From NCBI GenBank assembly GCA_045539475.1, contig JAZQFJ010000093.1, positions 8,117 to 72,116 of the forward strand: DNA of 64,000 nucleotides, in the 5' to 3' direction. This DNA comes from SIG480 sp045539475. GTDB lineage: Bacteria > Bacillota > Clostridia > Oscillospirales > JAAYXM01. Below the pieces are notes generated by a model that made no database searches, had not been told where the DNA came from, and was given only the letters and a program-made list of their open reading frames with translations. Positions within the stretch are counted from its first letter, which is position 1. Each line of letters starts with the position of its first letter. The position numbers and the translations under genes are program-made. Shown piece after piece: positions 47,376-55,438 of this stretch.

Positions 47376-49256
47376 ATGAAGCTCGGCGTCAAATCGGTTT
47401 CCTACATATTAATAGATATACTTTGTTTTTTTGCCGCATTTTTCTTTGCGGCTCTTTTGCGTTTTGATATGGTACCTACAGAGGCATTTTCGTTCCTCGC
47501 CCGTGCAGGATGGATTTACTATGCTGTCTGTGCCGCGTGCGTTTTCGGTCTGAGTTTTCTTCTCGGAACATACCGCGCGCTGTTCGTAAGCATCTCTTTC
47601 CGCGACGTTTTGCGTCAGCTTGAAATTTCGTTTATAACGGTTGTTGCGGCATGGCTTGCGCATCTTATATTTGAAATACCGGTGTCGATGAGCATAACGC
47701 TTATGTTTGCGTTCTTCTTTGCGGTTATGACTGTCGGTGTGCGTTGCGTTGAGCACATCTTCAAAATATTTCTGACAAGACACCGTCCGGACGGAGAAAG
47801 CCTTCGTCGGGTTATTGTGGTAGGTGCGGGTACGGCAGGCAATATGCTTATTCATATGCTTACAACGCACCGTGGTATGGGGCTTATTCCGGTCGGCGTT
47901 GTAGATGATGATGCAACAAAGCAGAATATGACGCTTTCGGGTGTGCGCGTTCTCGGCAAAATCGAAGACGTGCCGAGAATTGCGAAGGAGCGCCGCGCAG
48001 ATGAAATCATCATTGCCATTCCGTCAGCGGATTCCGAAACCTTCAAGGCTATTTACGAAAAATGCCGCAGTGCGGAAATCTCTGTAAAAACCTTTGGAAA
48101 CCTTATGGATTTTCATCGGTTTATGTCGGGAACAAAGACTGCGCTTCGCGATTTGTCAATTGAAGATTTGCTTTTCCGTGATTCGATAAAAACGGATATG
48201 AGTACGGTGAAAAGCTTTATGGAAGGAAAGTGTGTGCTCGTTACGGGAGGCGCGGGAAGCATAGGCTCTGAAATATGCCGTCAGGCGCTTGAGTATGGCT
48301 GTAAGTATCTTGTTATTATGGACATAAACGAAAACGGGCTCTTTTACTTGCAAAACGACCTGCTTGCAAAGTATCCGCGTGAGCGCTTTTGCGTGCGGGT
48401 GGGAAGCGTTCGTGACAAGGAGCGCATGGGCTACCTTTTCCGCCGTCACAAGTTTGATATCGTATATCATGCCGCTGCACACAAGCATGTTCCGCTTATG
48501 GAGGATAATGTTTTTGAAGCTGTCAAGAACAATATTTTCGGAACGAAAAACACCATCGAGTGTTGCATAGAGCACGGCGTTAAAAAATTTGTGCTTATTT
48601 CCACGGATAAGGCAGTGAATCCGACGAATATCATGGGCGCGACAAAGCGTGCGGCGGAGCTTCTTGTACAGAGATATAACGGTCGCGGATGTGAGCTTGC
48701 TGCTGTCCGTTTCGGAAACGTTCTCGGCTCAAACGGATCGGTTATTCCGATATTTAAAAAGCAGATTGAAGAAGGCGGGCCGGTAACGGTTACGCATCGC
48801 AATATAATGCGTTATTTTATGACGATTCCGGAGGCTGTGTCGCTGGTTCTCAATGCCGGCGCATCTGCGCACGGAGGAGAAATTTTCGTGCTGGATATGG
48901 GACAACCTGTCAGCATCTATGACCTTGCCTGCAATATGATTGAGCTTGCAGGTCTCACCGTAGGCCGCGATATTGAAATTGAAATTACAGGGCTTCGTCC
49001 GGGGGAAAAACTGTTTGAGGAATTAAAGCTTGAGGACGAAACACACACGAGAACAAATCACGATAAGATTTTCATTATGCACACAAAGGAAGCTACAGAA
49101 AAGGTTGATAAGGATATTGAGCAGCTGGCAGAGCTTCTTGCGACCGACAGTGGGGAAGCGGCATTGCGCGAGGCGGTATTTGAAACTATATCCGTTGACT
49201 TTGCCGAAAGCACACGTCACGGCGGAGAGCTTTCAGAGTTCTGCGAACTGAAATAA
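47376..49256 (+). CDS. CapD-type nucleotide-sugar dehydratase/epimerase (membrane-bound)
   Basis: A 626-residue protein. Four N-terminal membrane helices (about 1-120) are followed by a first nucleotide-binding region (VIVVGAGTAGNMLIHML) and the catalytic extended SDR domain. That domain has VTGGAGSIGSEICRQAL (about residues 288-304), YHAAAHKHVPLMEDN, and the MGATKRAAE motif with Met in place of the usual Tyr, as in PglF, CapE and FlaA1-like 4,6-dehydratases. They convert UDP-GlcNAc to a 4-keto-6-deoxy sugar. ATG at 47376 has AAAGGGG upstream; an in-frame ATG at 47346 lies at the predicted transcription start. First gene of the cluster. Confidence 0.88.
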   Translation: MKLGVKSVSYILIDILCFFAAFFFAALLRFDMVPTEAFSFLARAGWIYYAVCAACVFGLSFLLGTYRALFVSISFRDVLRQLEISFITVVAAWLAHLIFEIPVSMSITLMFAFFFAVMTVGVRCVEHIFKIFLTRHRPDGESLRRVIVVGAGTAGNMLIHMLTTHRGMGLIPVGVVDDDATKQNMTLSGVRVLGKIEDVPRIAKERRADEIIIAIPSADSETFKAIYEKCRSAEISVKTFGNLMDFHRFMSGTKTALRDLSIEDLLFRDSIKTDMSTVKSFMEGKCVLVTGGAGSIGSEICRQALEYGCKYLVIMDINENGLFYLQNDLLAKYPRERFCVRVGSVRDKERMGYLFRRHKFDIVYHAAAHKHVPLMEDNVFEAVKNNIFGTKNTIECCIEHGVKKFVLISTDKAVNPTNIMGATKRAAELLVQRYNGRGCELAAVRFGNVLGSNGSVIPIFKKQIEEGGPVTVTHRNIMRYFMTIPEAVSLVLNAGASAHGGEIFVLDMGQPVSIYDLACNMIELAGLTVGRDIEIEITGLRPGEKLFEELKLEDETHTRTNHDKIFIMHTKEATEKVDKDIEQLAELLATDSGEAALREAVFETISVDFAESTRHGGELSEFCELK

Positions 49257-49291
49257 GACAGAAAAAAATTATAATAATTCTTAAAAAAGTG

Positions 49292-49320
49292 TTGATTTTT
49301 AAGGTGTCGGGTGGTATACT
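49292..49320 (+). promoter_or_regulatory. Internal promoter before the Wzz-like gene
   Basis: TTGATT (49292-49297), 17-base spacer, TATACT (49315-49320). It would allow the wzz-kinase-phosphatase genes to be transcribed apart from the dehydratase gene. Confidence 0.6.
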
Positions 49321-49367
49321 TATAATACTGTAAAATGCGCTTTCGCAGGAAGGAAGTTTTAAGACTA

Positions 49368-50087
49368 ATGGAACTGGATCTGAAAAAGACCATATCGGTT
49401 CTTTTCTCTAAAATTTGGCTGATAGTTGCGGTCACGATGCTCAGTGGCGTGCTTTTTCTGATAAGCAATCTCTTTTTCGTTACCCCTATGTACACGTCCC
49501 AGGCACTTCTCTACATATCAAATATGTCGGAGCGCAAGTCTTCCATCGTTACTACCGGTGACGTCAGCGTATCACGTGAGCTTGTCAATACATTCGTTGT
49601 TATCCTCAACAGCCGTACCGTTCTCGACAAGGTTGCAGAGCAGTCGGGGCTCGACTACACCTCAACGGAAATCAAAGGAATGATTTCAGCAGAGGCGGTT
49701 TCCTCTACCGAGGTTTTTCGTATCTCCGTTACCCACGACGACCCAACGGAGGCACAGATTATTGCGGATACAATCCTCAAGGTCGCGCCGAGTGAGATAA
49801 AGCGCGTTATGAATGCGGGTGCTGTGTCCATTATCGACTACGCAACGCTTCCGCTTTCTCCATCATCTCCGAATATTCCGAGAAATACCGTCCTTGGTGC
49901 TATGCTTGGTGCCATGCTTACGGTTTTCATAATTCTCCTTACGGAAGGGCTTGACAACCGCGTAAAGAGCGAGTTTGTCCTTTCTGAGAACTTTGACCTT
50001 CCCATCATCGGCATCGTTCCGTCATTTAAGCTTGCGGAGAAGACGCTGTCCGGCGGTAAGGTGAAGCGCAGAAGGAGGGTTGGATAA
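49368..50087 (+). CDS. Wzz/YveK-type chain-length determinant and kinase activator
   Basis: A 239-residue membrane protein: one helix near residues 17-38, an extracytoplasmic domain (YTSQALLYISNMSERKSSIV onward) and a second helix near 168-188, then a basic cytoplasmic tail. This matches CapA/CpsC/YveK, which control polysaccharide length and activate the BY-kinase encoded next. The start at 49368 (MELDLKKT) fits the family; its ribosome site GGAAGGA is rather far upstream. It shares the last base of its stop codon with the kinase start. Confidence 0.85.
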   Translation: MELDLKKTISVLFSKIWLIVAVTMLSGVLFLISNLFFVTPMYTSQALLYISNMSERKSSIVTTGDVSVSRELVNTFVVILNSRTVLDKVAEQSGLDYTSTEIKGMISAEAVSSTEVFRISVTHDDPTEAQIIADTILKVAPSEIKRVMNAGAVSIIDYATLPLSPSSPNIPRNTVLGAMLGAMLTVFIILLTEGLDNRVKSEFVLSENFDLPIIGIVPSFKLAEKTLSGGKVKRRRRVG

Positions 50088-50848
50088 TGGGACGTATAAA
50101 TATCCCCTTTCTTAAAAAGAAGAAAAAGATCAGTACATATGTAAAAAGTGAGCTTCTTACGGAAAACAGTCCGTTCATTATTAATGAAGCGTACAAATCC
50201 ATGCGAACAAACCTTATGTTTATGCTTTCGGGCAACAAGAAGGTAATCGCGTTTACAAGCTCGGCGGCAAACGAAGGAAAAACAACAACATGCCTCAATA
50301 CCGCTGTTGCGTTTGCTCAGACCGGTCACAAGGTTCTTATAATAGATATGGATATGAGAAAACCTCGTGTTCATCGCTATTTTGAAATTCCGTCATCTCC
50401 CGGATTTTCTGATAAGCTCGGCGGCTTCATAAAAGAGCTCCCGATATCGAGAACGGAATATGAAAACCTTTGGGTGTTGCCTGTCGGAACAATTCCGCCA
50501 AGCCCGCCGGAGCTTCTTATGACCACCATCTTTGACGAGGTTCTCTCGCAGATTCGTGAGGAATATGACTACATATTTATCGACACTCCGCCGATACACG
50601 TTGTTACAGACCTTGCGATTATCGCAAGTAAGCTTGACGGAGTTGTGTTCGTTGTTCGCGAGAACACTGTTGCGTTGGAGGTTGTAAAACAGTCGATAGA
50701 CAGTCTTGAGCGCGTGGGTGCAAAAGTCCTTGGGTTTATCTTAAACGATTCTGTCGGTGATTCGCTCTTTACGCAGTACCGATACAGACGTAAGTACAAG
50801 GCACGTTACGGCTACACCTATGGCTACAGCCTTCCATCAAAGGAATAA
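50087..50848 (+). CDS. BY-type tyrosine kinase (CpsD/CapB/YwqD)
   Basis: A 253-residue cytoplasmic kinase. Walker A ends in AANEGKTTTCLNTAVAFAQ (about residues 63-81), Walker A' is VLIIDMDMRKPRVHRYF, Walker B is YIFIDTPPIHVVTD. A tyrosine-rich C-terminal tail (RYRRKYKARYGYTYGYSL) is the autophosphorylation cluster. With the Wzz-like partner it regulates polymer export and initial sugar transfer. The phosphatase gene follows 3 bases later. Confidence 0.93.
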   Translation: MGRINIPFLKKKKKISTYVKSELLTENSPFIINEAYKSMRTNLMFMLSGNKKVIAFTSSAANEGKTTTCLNTAVAFAQTGHKVLIIDMDMRKPRVHRYFEIPSSPGFSDKLGGFIKELPISRTEYENLWVLPVGTIPPSPPELLMTTIFDEVLSQIREEYDYIFIDTPPIHVVTDLAIIASKLDGVVFVVRENTVALEVVKQSIDSLERVGAKVLGFILNDSVGDSLFTQYRYRRKYKARYGYTYGYSLPSKE

Positions 50849-50851
50849 GCG

Positions 50852-51556
50852 ATGTATATTGATTTTCATTCTCACATTTTACCCGGTGCTGACCACGGTT
50901 CCGACAGCATAGAGATGAGTCTTTCTCAGCTTGAGTATGCAGCGGCGGCAGGAGTAAGCACCATTGTTGCCACTCCGCATTTCTACCCGGATGTGGATAA
51001 TATCCCGGATTTTCTTGTACGCCGGGAGAAGGCATACGATGAGCTTTGCGCCGCAAATGCGAGCGGAATAAAAATTGTGAAGGCGGCAGAGGTTCAGCTT
51101 GGGATAAATCTTGACAAAGAGCCGGAGCTTAAAAAGCTCTGTATCGGGGAAACGGATTATATTCTCATTGAGTTTCCGCCTGAGCCATGGCCGTGCTGGG
51201 TTCTTGACGCAATTACGGGAATTATCCGAGACAGACGCCTTCGGCCGGTGTGTGCACACATTGACAGAATATCCCACATCGGACGGGAAAAGATATTAAA
51301 GCTGAATATTGACGTTCAGATGAACGCCTCGGCACTTCTGGATTCAAGGCGTCACAGAAGATATTATCTTGACCTTATCGCCGACGATGCGGTTCATGTG
51401 CTCGGAAGCGACACCCACGGCGACGGTAAGATGTCATATAAAGATTTTTCGTATGCAGTAAAGAAAATAGGCAAGATGATGCCGTATCTTACTGCAAACG
51501 CAGAAAAAATTATCACGCCGCGTGACGGTTCGCGGCAAATCAAATTAAGTCTGTAA
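50852..51556 (+). CDS. PHP-type tyrosine-protein phosphatase (CpsB/YwqE)
   Basis: A 234-residue metal-dependent phosphatase of the PHP superfamily. The opening YIDFHSHILPGADHGSDS holds the HxH metal ligands; VATPHFYPD, VCAHIDRI and VLGSDTHG provide the others. CpsB removes phosphate from the tyrosine tail of the preceding kinase, closing the phosphoregulation loop. No signal peptide. Confidence 0.92.
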   Translation: MYIDFHSHILPGADHGSDSIEMSLSQLEYAAAAGVSTIVATPHFYPDVDNIPDFLVRREKAYDELCAANASGIKIVKAAEVQLGINLDKEPELKKLCIGETDYILIEFPPEPWPCWVLDAITGIIRDRRLRPVCAHIDRISHIGREKILKLNIDVQMNASALLDSRRHRRYYLDLIADDAVHVLGSDTHGDGKMSYKDFSYAVKKIGKMMPYLTANAEKIITPRDGSRQIKLSL

Positions 51557-51614
51557 GGCAAAATTATACATTGCCTGCAATAGGAAAATTTTTTCAAGGA
51601 AGGTGTTTAACACT

Positions 51615-53759
51615 ATGAAAAAGACAATGAAAATCATGCTTGCAGCAGTTCTCAGCATTGCGATGCTTCTGACCTTCGCTGCAGCAGCAGAAGACACACT
51701 CACAAACGCAGGTACGGCTGATCTTATCTCAGCAACTGCACCCGAAAGCGACACAATTGATGCTCACCACGATGAGCATGCTCTTGATGTCTTTTCCGAT
51801 GCTCCGTCACAGGACAGCTGGAAGTATCAGGGTCTTAACTGTGCTGTAAATAACGGCACAATGACAGGTCATGATAACAAAATCCGTCCGGACGATTCTC
51901 TCACACGTGCAGAGATGGTAACCATGATGGTTCGCGTTCTCGGCGCACACGCAACAAAGGCTGAGATTGAGCATTACGTTGACGTTGTTGCGGATCAGTG
52001 GTACTACGAGGCACTTCAGTCCGGTGTTGCTGTTAAGATTATCAACGGCTCCGGCAACAAGATGATGCCGAACAGCCCCATCACACGTGAGCAGACCTTC
52101 ACAATTCTTGCCCGTACATTCCTCTTCTCTTCGAAGAGCGATGCAACAGCAGATTTTGTTGACAACAGCAAGGTTTCTGCATGGGCAAAGAATGCAACAA
52201 ACGCTCTTATCGATGCTGAAGTTGTACGCGGCGACAACACAAAGACACTCCGTCCGCAGGACAACGTTACCCGCGCAGAGTTTGCCGCAATGCTTGACCG
52301 CGTTGCCTGCCTCTTTGTAAACACAAATGCAAGCTACTCCGGCAAGAAGGTTACAGGCAGCCTTATCCTCAACGATGCAACGGCTGACCTTACAGGCGCA
52401 GTTATCGAAGGCGACCTCATCATCACTGATGCTGTAGGCGCAGAGAATATTGACCTTTCCAATGTTACGGTTACAGGCCGTATCGTTATCCGTGGCGGTG
52501 AAATTAACCTCAACGAAGGCACAACAGCTGCACAGGTTGTTGTCGGTAATCCGACAAGCGCTTCCAAGGTTACAGCTGCAGAAGGCGTAGAGGTTCCGAA
52601 GGTTGTTATCGCTGAAAATGCAAACGACGTTGAAATCGACGTTCCGGCTAAGGAAGTCGTTATCGATTCTTCCGAGAACGAAGTTACAATCAATAAGGAC
52701 GCAGAAGAAGTTACAGTCAACGGTTCCGACAACACCGTTAAGGTTACAGAGGGAACAAAGGTTGACAGCGTTAAGACCGAAGGTAACAACACAAACGTTG
52801 CAGTTGACAAGGGCGCTAAGGTTGAGAACGTAACGGTTAACGGTGAATCCTCTAAGGTTACAGGCTCCGGTGACGTCGGCAATGCTACAGTCAACGGCTA
52901 TGACTCCAAGGTTGAGACCCCGAACACAAACGTTACAGACAACAGCCCTGCAACAAAGCCGGGTTCTGATGATACAACAAAGCCGAGCACAGGCGATTCC
53001 ACAACCACACCTGATACAGGTAAGGATGATGGCAAGACCGAAGGTCCAAACTCCAAGCCGAGTGATTCTAACAACAGTGCATCCCTCCCGAGCGGCAACA
53101 AGCCGAGCACACCGAGCACACCAAGTGCACCGAGTTTAGAATTCGACACGCTCAACAGTTATGTAACTTATCAGATTGGTGAAGGTCAGGAAGAAAAAGC
53201 TTTTGGAATGCATTATATCTATGACGATTTAATTCCGACGCTCGTATTCGATTTTGGTACTGAATTGGTAGAGCATGAAGAACTTAACGTTGATGCTGCA
53301 GATTATGCTGAAGTTAAACTTAATGAGCTTAAGGTAGTAGCAAAGGACATTGAAAATGAAGATATCACATCTGTAGGTTCTGTGAGTTTTTATGAAGCAA
53401 CGGGATTCAAAACCGATGTTGAAATCCCGCTCAAAGACATTCTCCAGGCAATGGTAGATTCAACATCTAGGTCTATTGCAGGACTCATTGGAATTGAGAC
53501 AGATGGAGAAGGCAAGGTAACAACTGAAGAGTACACGCTCTTAAAGCTTGCTACAGTTCTCGATGCAGCATGTAATATGTATGTATACGACGAATCAGAA
53601 GATAAATGGGTTCAGAATCTCTTTGCTGATTATGGAATTGAGTGCGCATACGAGGATGTCACTGGTGAGCCTGATCTGAACAGTGCAAAAGCATCGTTCA
53701 CTGCAAAGATTGATGGCGTTACGGTTAAGATTACAATGATTATTCCGCGTTTAGACTAA
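51615..53759 (+). CDS. S-layer protein with three SLH domains
   Basis: A 714-residue secreted protein. Signal peptide (about 1-26, ending in TFAAAAE), then three SLH repeats (about 65-235; typical ITREQ / LTRAEMV / VTRAEFA motifs) that bind pyruvylated cell-wall polymer. Next is a beta-helix-like region of short repeats (about 245-435; VTVNGSDNTVKV-like units), then a Pro/Thr/Ser/Lys-rich linker (about 440-515), then a globular C-terminal domain of about 200 residues with no recognised family. The linker probably spans the wall. The C-terminal part uses more AT-rich codons than the rest, suggesting a domain acquired separately. The ATG at 51615 follows AAGGAAGG. The preceding cluster may make the wall glycan that anchors it. 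Confidence 0.85.
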   Translation: MKKTMKIMLAAVLSIAMLLTFAAAAEDTLTNAGTADLISATAPESDTIDAHHDEHALDVFSDAPSQDSWKYQGLNCAVNNGTMTGHDNKIRPDDSLTRAEMVTMMVRVLGAHATKAEIEHYVDVVADQWYYEALQSGVAVKIINGSGNKMMPNSPITREQTFTILARTFLFSSKSDATADFVDNSKVSAWAKNATNALIDAEVVRGDNTKTLRPQDNVTRAEFAAMLDRVACLFVNTNASYSGKKVTGSLILNDATADLTGAVIEGDLIITDAVGAENIDLSNVTVTGRIVIRGGEINLNEGTTAAQVVVGNPTSASKVTAAEGVEVPKVVIAENANDVEIDVPAKEVVIDSSENEVTINKDAEEVTVNGSDNTVKVTEGTKVDSVKTEGNNTNVAVDKGAKVENVTVNGESSKVTGSGDVGNATVNGYDSKVETPNTNVTDNSPATKPGSDDTTKPSTGDSTTTPDTGKDDGKTEGPNSKPSDSNNSASLPSGNKPSTPSTPSAPSLEFDTLNSYVTYQIGEGQEEKAFGMHYIYDDLIPTLVFDFGTELVEHEELNVDAADYAEVKLNELKVVAKDIENEDITSVGSVSFYEATGFKTDVEIPLKDILQAMVDSTSRSIAGLIGIETDGEGKVTTEEYTLLKLATVLDAACNMYVYDESEDKWVQNLFADYGIECAYEDVTGEPDLNSAKASFTAKIDGVTVKITMIIPRLD

Positions 53760-53800
53760 TTAACTAAGATTATTTTTCCATCTTTTCGTGCCCACTTTAC

Positions 53801-53835
53801 GAAACACCCGCGGGGACTTTCCCCGCGGGTGTTTC
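53801..53835 (+). terminator. Strong GC-rich stem-loop after the S-layer gene
   Basis: A perfect 15-base stem (53801-53815 with 53821-53835), loop ACTTT. No U-tract follows, so it may act as a 3' stabiliser as much as a terminator. Confidence 0.6.
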
Positions 53836-53850
53836 GGTGTGTGTTGTGGG

Positions 53851-53880
53851 CTTGACATAGTAAAGTGCTTTGTGCTACAA
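53851..53880 (+). promoter_or_regulatory. Promoter of the small toxin mRNA
   Basis: TTGACA near 53852-53857, 18-base spacer, TACAAT near 53876-53881. The leader from about 53888 is about 100 bases long and rich in short inverted repeats, typical for type I toxin messages. Confidence 0.6.
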
Positions 53881-53989
53881 TATAAAAGGTTGGAGACAAG
53901 CACAAAGAGAGCTACCACAAACGGGTAGGCGGTTAGCCCTTTCGTAATCACGGAGGGCATTTTCCCTCCGGAAAGGAGGGCGAGTGCTT

Positions 53990-54076
53990 ATGATGTACAT
54001 AACCTTGCAGGATTTTCTGCAAATTTGTTTGATTGTCATAGCGCTTATTGGTCTGTATTTTCAGACAAAAAAATAA
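53990..54076 (+). CDS. Predicted type I toxin, holin-like hydrophobic peptide
   Basis: A 28-residue peptide (27 if the second ATG is used): a short N-terminus MMYITLQDFLQ, a single membrane helix ICLIVIALIGLYF and a polar, basic end QTKK. Composition, length and layout match the putative holin-like toxins (TxpA/Fst-like) of Firmicutes, which insert into the membrane. The ribosome site AAGGAGGGCG lies about 10 bases upstream. The 3' end overlaps the terminator of a convergent small RNA. Presence of that RNA makes an active toxin-antitoxin pair likely. Too short for standard gene finders. Confidence 0.65.
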   Translation: MMYITLQDFLQICLIVIALIGLYFQTKK

Positions 54077-54145
54077 CCGCCCCGGCCAAGGTTCGGTTAT
54101 TTTGACTGATATCACGGGCTGACCGTCTGCCGGTAGCCTCTTTGC
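54067..54145 (-). ncRNA. Predicted antisense RNA antitoxin (RatA/RNAII-like)
   Basis: On the minus strand a consensus promoter (TTGACA 54175-54180, 17-base spacer, TATAAT 54152-54157) starts an RNA near 54145. It ends about 79 bases later at a stem (AAATAACCG with CGGTTATTT, 54071-54079 and 54094-54102) and seven U residues. The RNA converges on and overlaps the 3' end of the toxin message, sharing its terminator stem. Its 5' part (GCAAAGAGGCTACC) resembles the toxin leader, as in par/Fst loci. It would bind the toxin mRNA and block it. Confidence 0.65.
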
Positions 54146-54151
54146 ATTTAT

Positions 54152-54180
54152 ATTATATATTGATACGGTTGATTTGTCAA
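54152..54180 (-). promoter_or_regulatory. Consensus promoter of the antisense RNA
   Basis: TTGACA, 17 bases, TATAAT: fully consensus on the minus strand, one of the strongest promoters in the window, as expected for an antitoxin RNA made in excess. Confidence 0.85.
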
Positions 54181-54229
54181 CCGTTTTTTCTTTGCAAAAT
54201 AAACAATTCGAGAGTAACACTCTCTCCTG

Positions 54230-54433
54230 CTAATTTATCCCAAATGTAATTATCTCAGAAATATCGCAATTTAGCGCCGTGCATATTTTGTCTAATACAT
54301 AGCTGTCGTATCGCGTTACTTTGTTTTTAAAGTATTTGTCTATTATCTGATATTGAATGCCCGTGTCTTTTGCAAGCTGATATCTGCTTATTCCTTCTCT
54401 AATCAGTTTTTCATCAAGTGTCAGTTTTACCAT
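54230..54433 (-). CDS. Small XRE/Cro-type DNA-binding protein
   Basis: A 67-residue protein made of little more than a helix-turn-helix: LIREGISRYQLAKDTGIQYQ, then IIDKYFKNKVTRYDSYVLDK. The C-terminal segment ALNCDISEIITF is the usual last helix. The ATG at 54433 has GGAGGCGGG upstream; the frame is open further back into the preceding gene. It follows another small XRE gene by 23 bases, so the two are probably co-transcribed. Target sites are likely the dyad at 54705-54726. Confidence 0.75.
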   Translation of the reverse strand: MVKLTLDEKLIREGISRYQLAKDTGIQYQIIDKYFKNKVTRYDSYVLDKICTALNCDISEIITFGIN

Positions 54434-54456
54434 AATTCCCGCCTCCGGTATGTGTT

Positions 54457-54678
54457 TTAACCGCGGTTCTTCCCGGTGTTTTTTAATCCAAGAACATAAT
54501 CTGCAGAAACGTTGTAAAATTTGCATAAAGTAATCAAATGACGAATAGGCATCTCGTTAACACCGTTTTCATACCGCGAGTAGACCTGTTGTGTTGTGTC
54601 AAGAATTTCTGCAATTTTTTGCTGAGACAGGTCTCTGTCCTCGCGGAGCTCCTTGATAATTTCATAATATGTTTTCAT
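54457..54678 (-). CDS. Small XRE family regulator
   Basis: A 73-residue Cro/CI regulator: ELREDRDLSQQKIAEILDTT, then QQVYSRYENGVNEMPIRHLI, then FYNVSADYVLGL. It is divergent from the SLOG gene and most likely represses both its own promoter and that of the SLOG gene by binding the dyad between them. Base composition is AT-richer than the neighbouring core genes, in line with horizontal transfer. Confidence 0.8.
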   Translation of the reverse strand: MKTYYEIIKELREDRDLSQQKIAEILDTTQQVYSRYENGVNEMPIRHLITLCKFYNVSADYVLGLKNTGKNRG

Positions 54679-54704
54679 AGTCAGTCACCTCAAAAACATA
54701 TTAC

Positions 54705-54753
54705 AATACACCGTATCAGGTGTATTGAATTTACATCACATCTGGTGTATAAT
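54705..54753 (+). promoter_or_regulatory. Operator dyad and promoter between XRE and SLOG genes
   Basis: Perfect 8-6-8 dyad AATACACC-N6-GGTGTATT (54705-54726), with a half-site GGTGTAT again near 54744-54750. The SLOG promoter is TTGAAT (54725-54730), 17-base spacer, TATAAT (54748-54753). Its -35 overlaps the dyad and its -10 the half-site, so a repressor bound here would shut the promoter. Confidence 0.7.
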
Positions 54754-54775
54754 ATTTTCTGAGGAGATGATAAAT

Positions 54776-55216
54776 ATGCGAGTTTGTACATTTTTCGGGC
54801 ATCGGGAAACACCGGAGGAGGTAAAGGAGAAATTATCCTCTGCGATTGAAGATTTAATAGTAAACTGCGGTGTAGATACATTTTATATGGGATGCGAGGG
54901 TAAATTTGATGCATATGCCCGCGCGGCAGTGAAAGAATTGTTGAAGAAATATCCACATATAAAATATAACGCAGTTCTTGCATATGTGCCGTCTGAAAAA
55001 AGGTATAGTGAATATATGGATTATTCCGATACAATTGTTTTTGACGGAATAGAAAAAAGCCATCCGAGATACGCGATAGCATCGCGCAACGAATGGATGA
55101 TAAAGAAGTCAGAATATGCAATTACATATATTAAATATCCTGTCGGTGGAGCATATAAATACGCCGAAGCCATGAAAAGAAAAGGCAAAACCGTAATAAA
55201 CCTTGCGGATGTGTAG
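54776..55216 (+). CDS. SLOG family nucleotide-sensor-like protein
   Basis: A 146-residue Rossmann-like protein. It starts VCTFFGHRETPEEVKEKLSS and contains FYMGCEGKFDAYARAAV. This is the SLOG (DUF1273/YpsA-related) pattern, with a C-terminal KKSEYAITYIKYPVGGAYKYAEAM segment in the position of the ligand-binding loop. SLOG proteins bind nucleotide signals and occur in phage-defence and conflict systems, but single-domain members are also common in ordinary contexts. ATG 54776 lies 9 bases after GAGGAG. Regulated by the divergent XRE protein (inference). Confidence 0.75.
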   Translation: MRVCTFFGHRETPEEVKEKLSSAIEDLIVNCGVDTFYMGCEGKFDAYARAAVKELLKKYPHIKYNAVLAYVPSEKRYSEYMDYSDTIVFDGIEKSHPRYAIASRNEWMIKKSEYAITYIKYPVGGAYKYAEAMKRKGKTVINLADV

Positions 55217-55318
55217 TTTTGCAGGATTTATTTGTGAGTACTTGAAGTTTGCGGTGCCATAGTGGAAATCCCGCAAATATCCGGTATATGTATGTCGCCT
55301 TTCGCGCCAAGCGTGGGT

Positions 55319-55346
55319 TTCAAAGGGGTTCGCAAGAGAACCCCTT
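55319..55346. terminator. Hairpin between SLOG gene and clpB
   Basis: CAAAGGGGTTC (55319-55329) pairs with GAACCCCTTTG (55336-55346) around a 6-base loop. A second, smaller stem TGTAGAA/TTCTACA lies near 55395-55418. The rest of the 222-base spacer shows nothing recognisable. Confidence 0.5.
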
Positions 55347-55438
55347 TGAGAAAGCCCCGCCCGGCAGGGCAAGAACTTTGCGGCCTGCCGCAAGTGTAGA
55401 AAAAGGAAGGCTTCTACAGGAAAAAAAATTTGCTATAT

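Noticed and set aside
54725..54775. SLOG gene start at 54725
   Set aside because: This would overlap the promoter and operator; the ATG at 54776 has a GAGGAG site.
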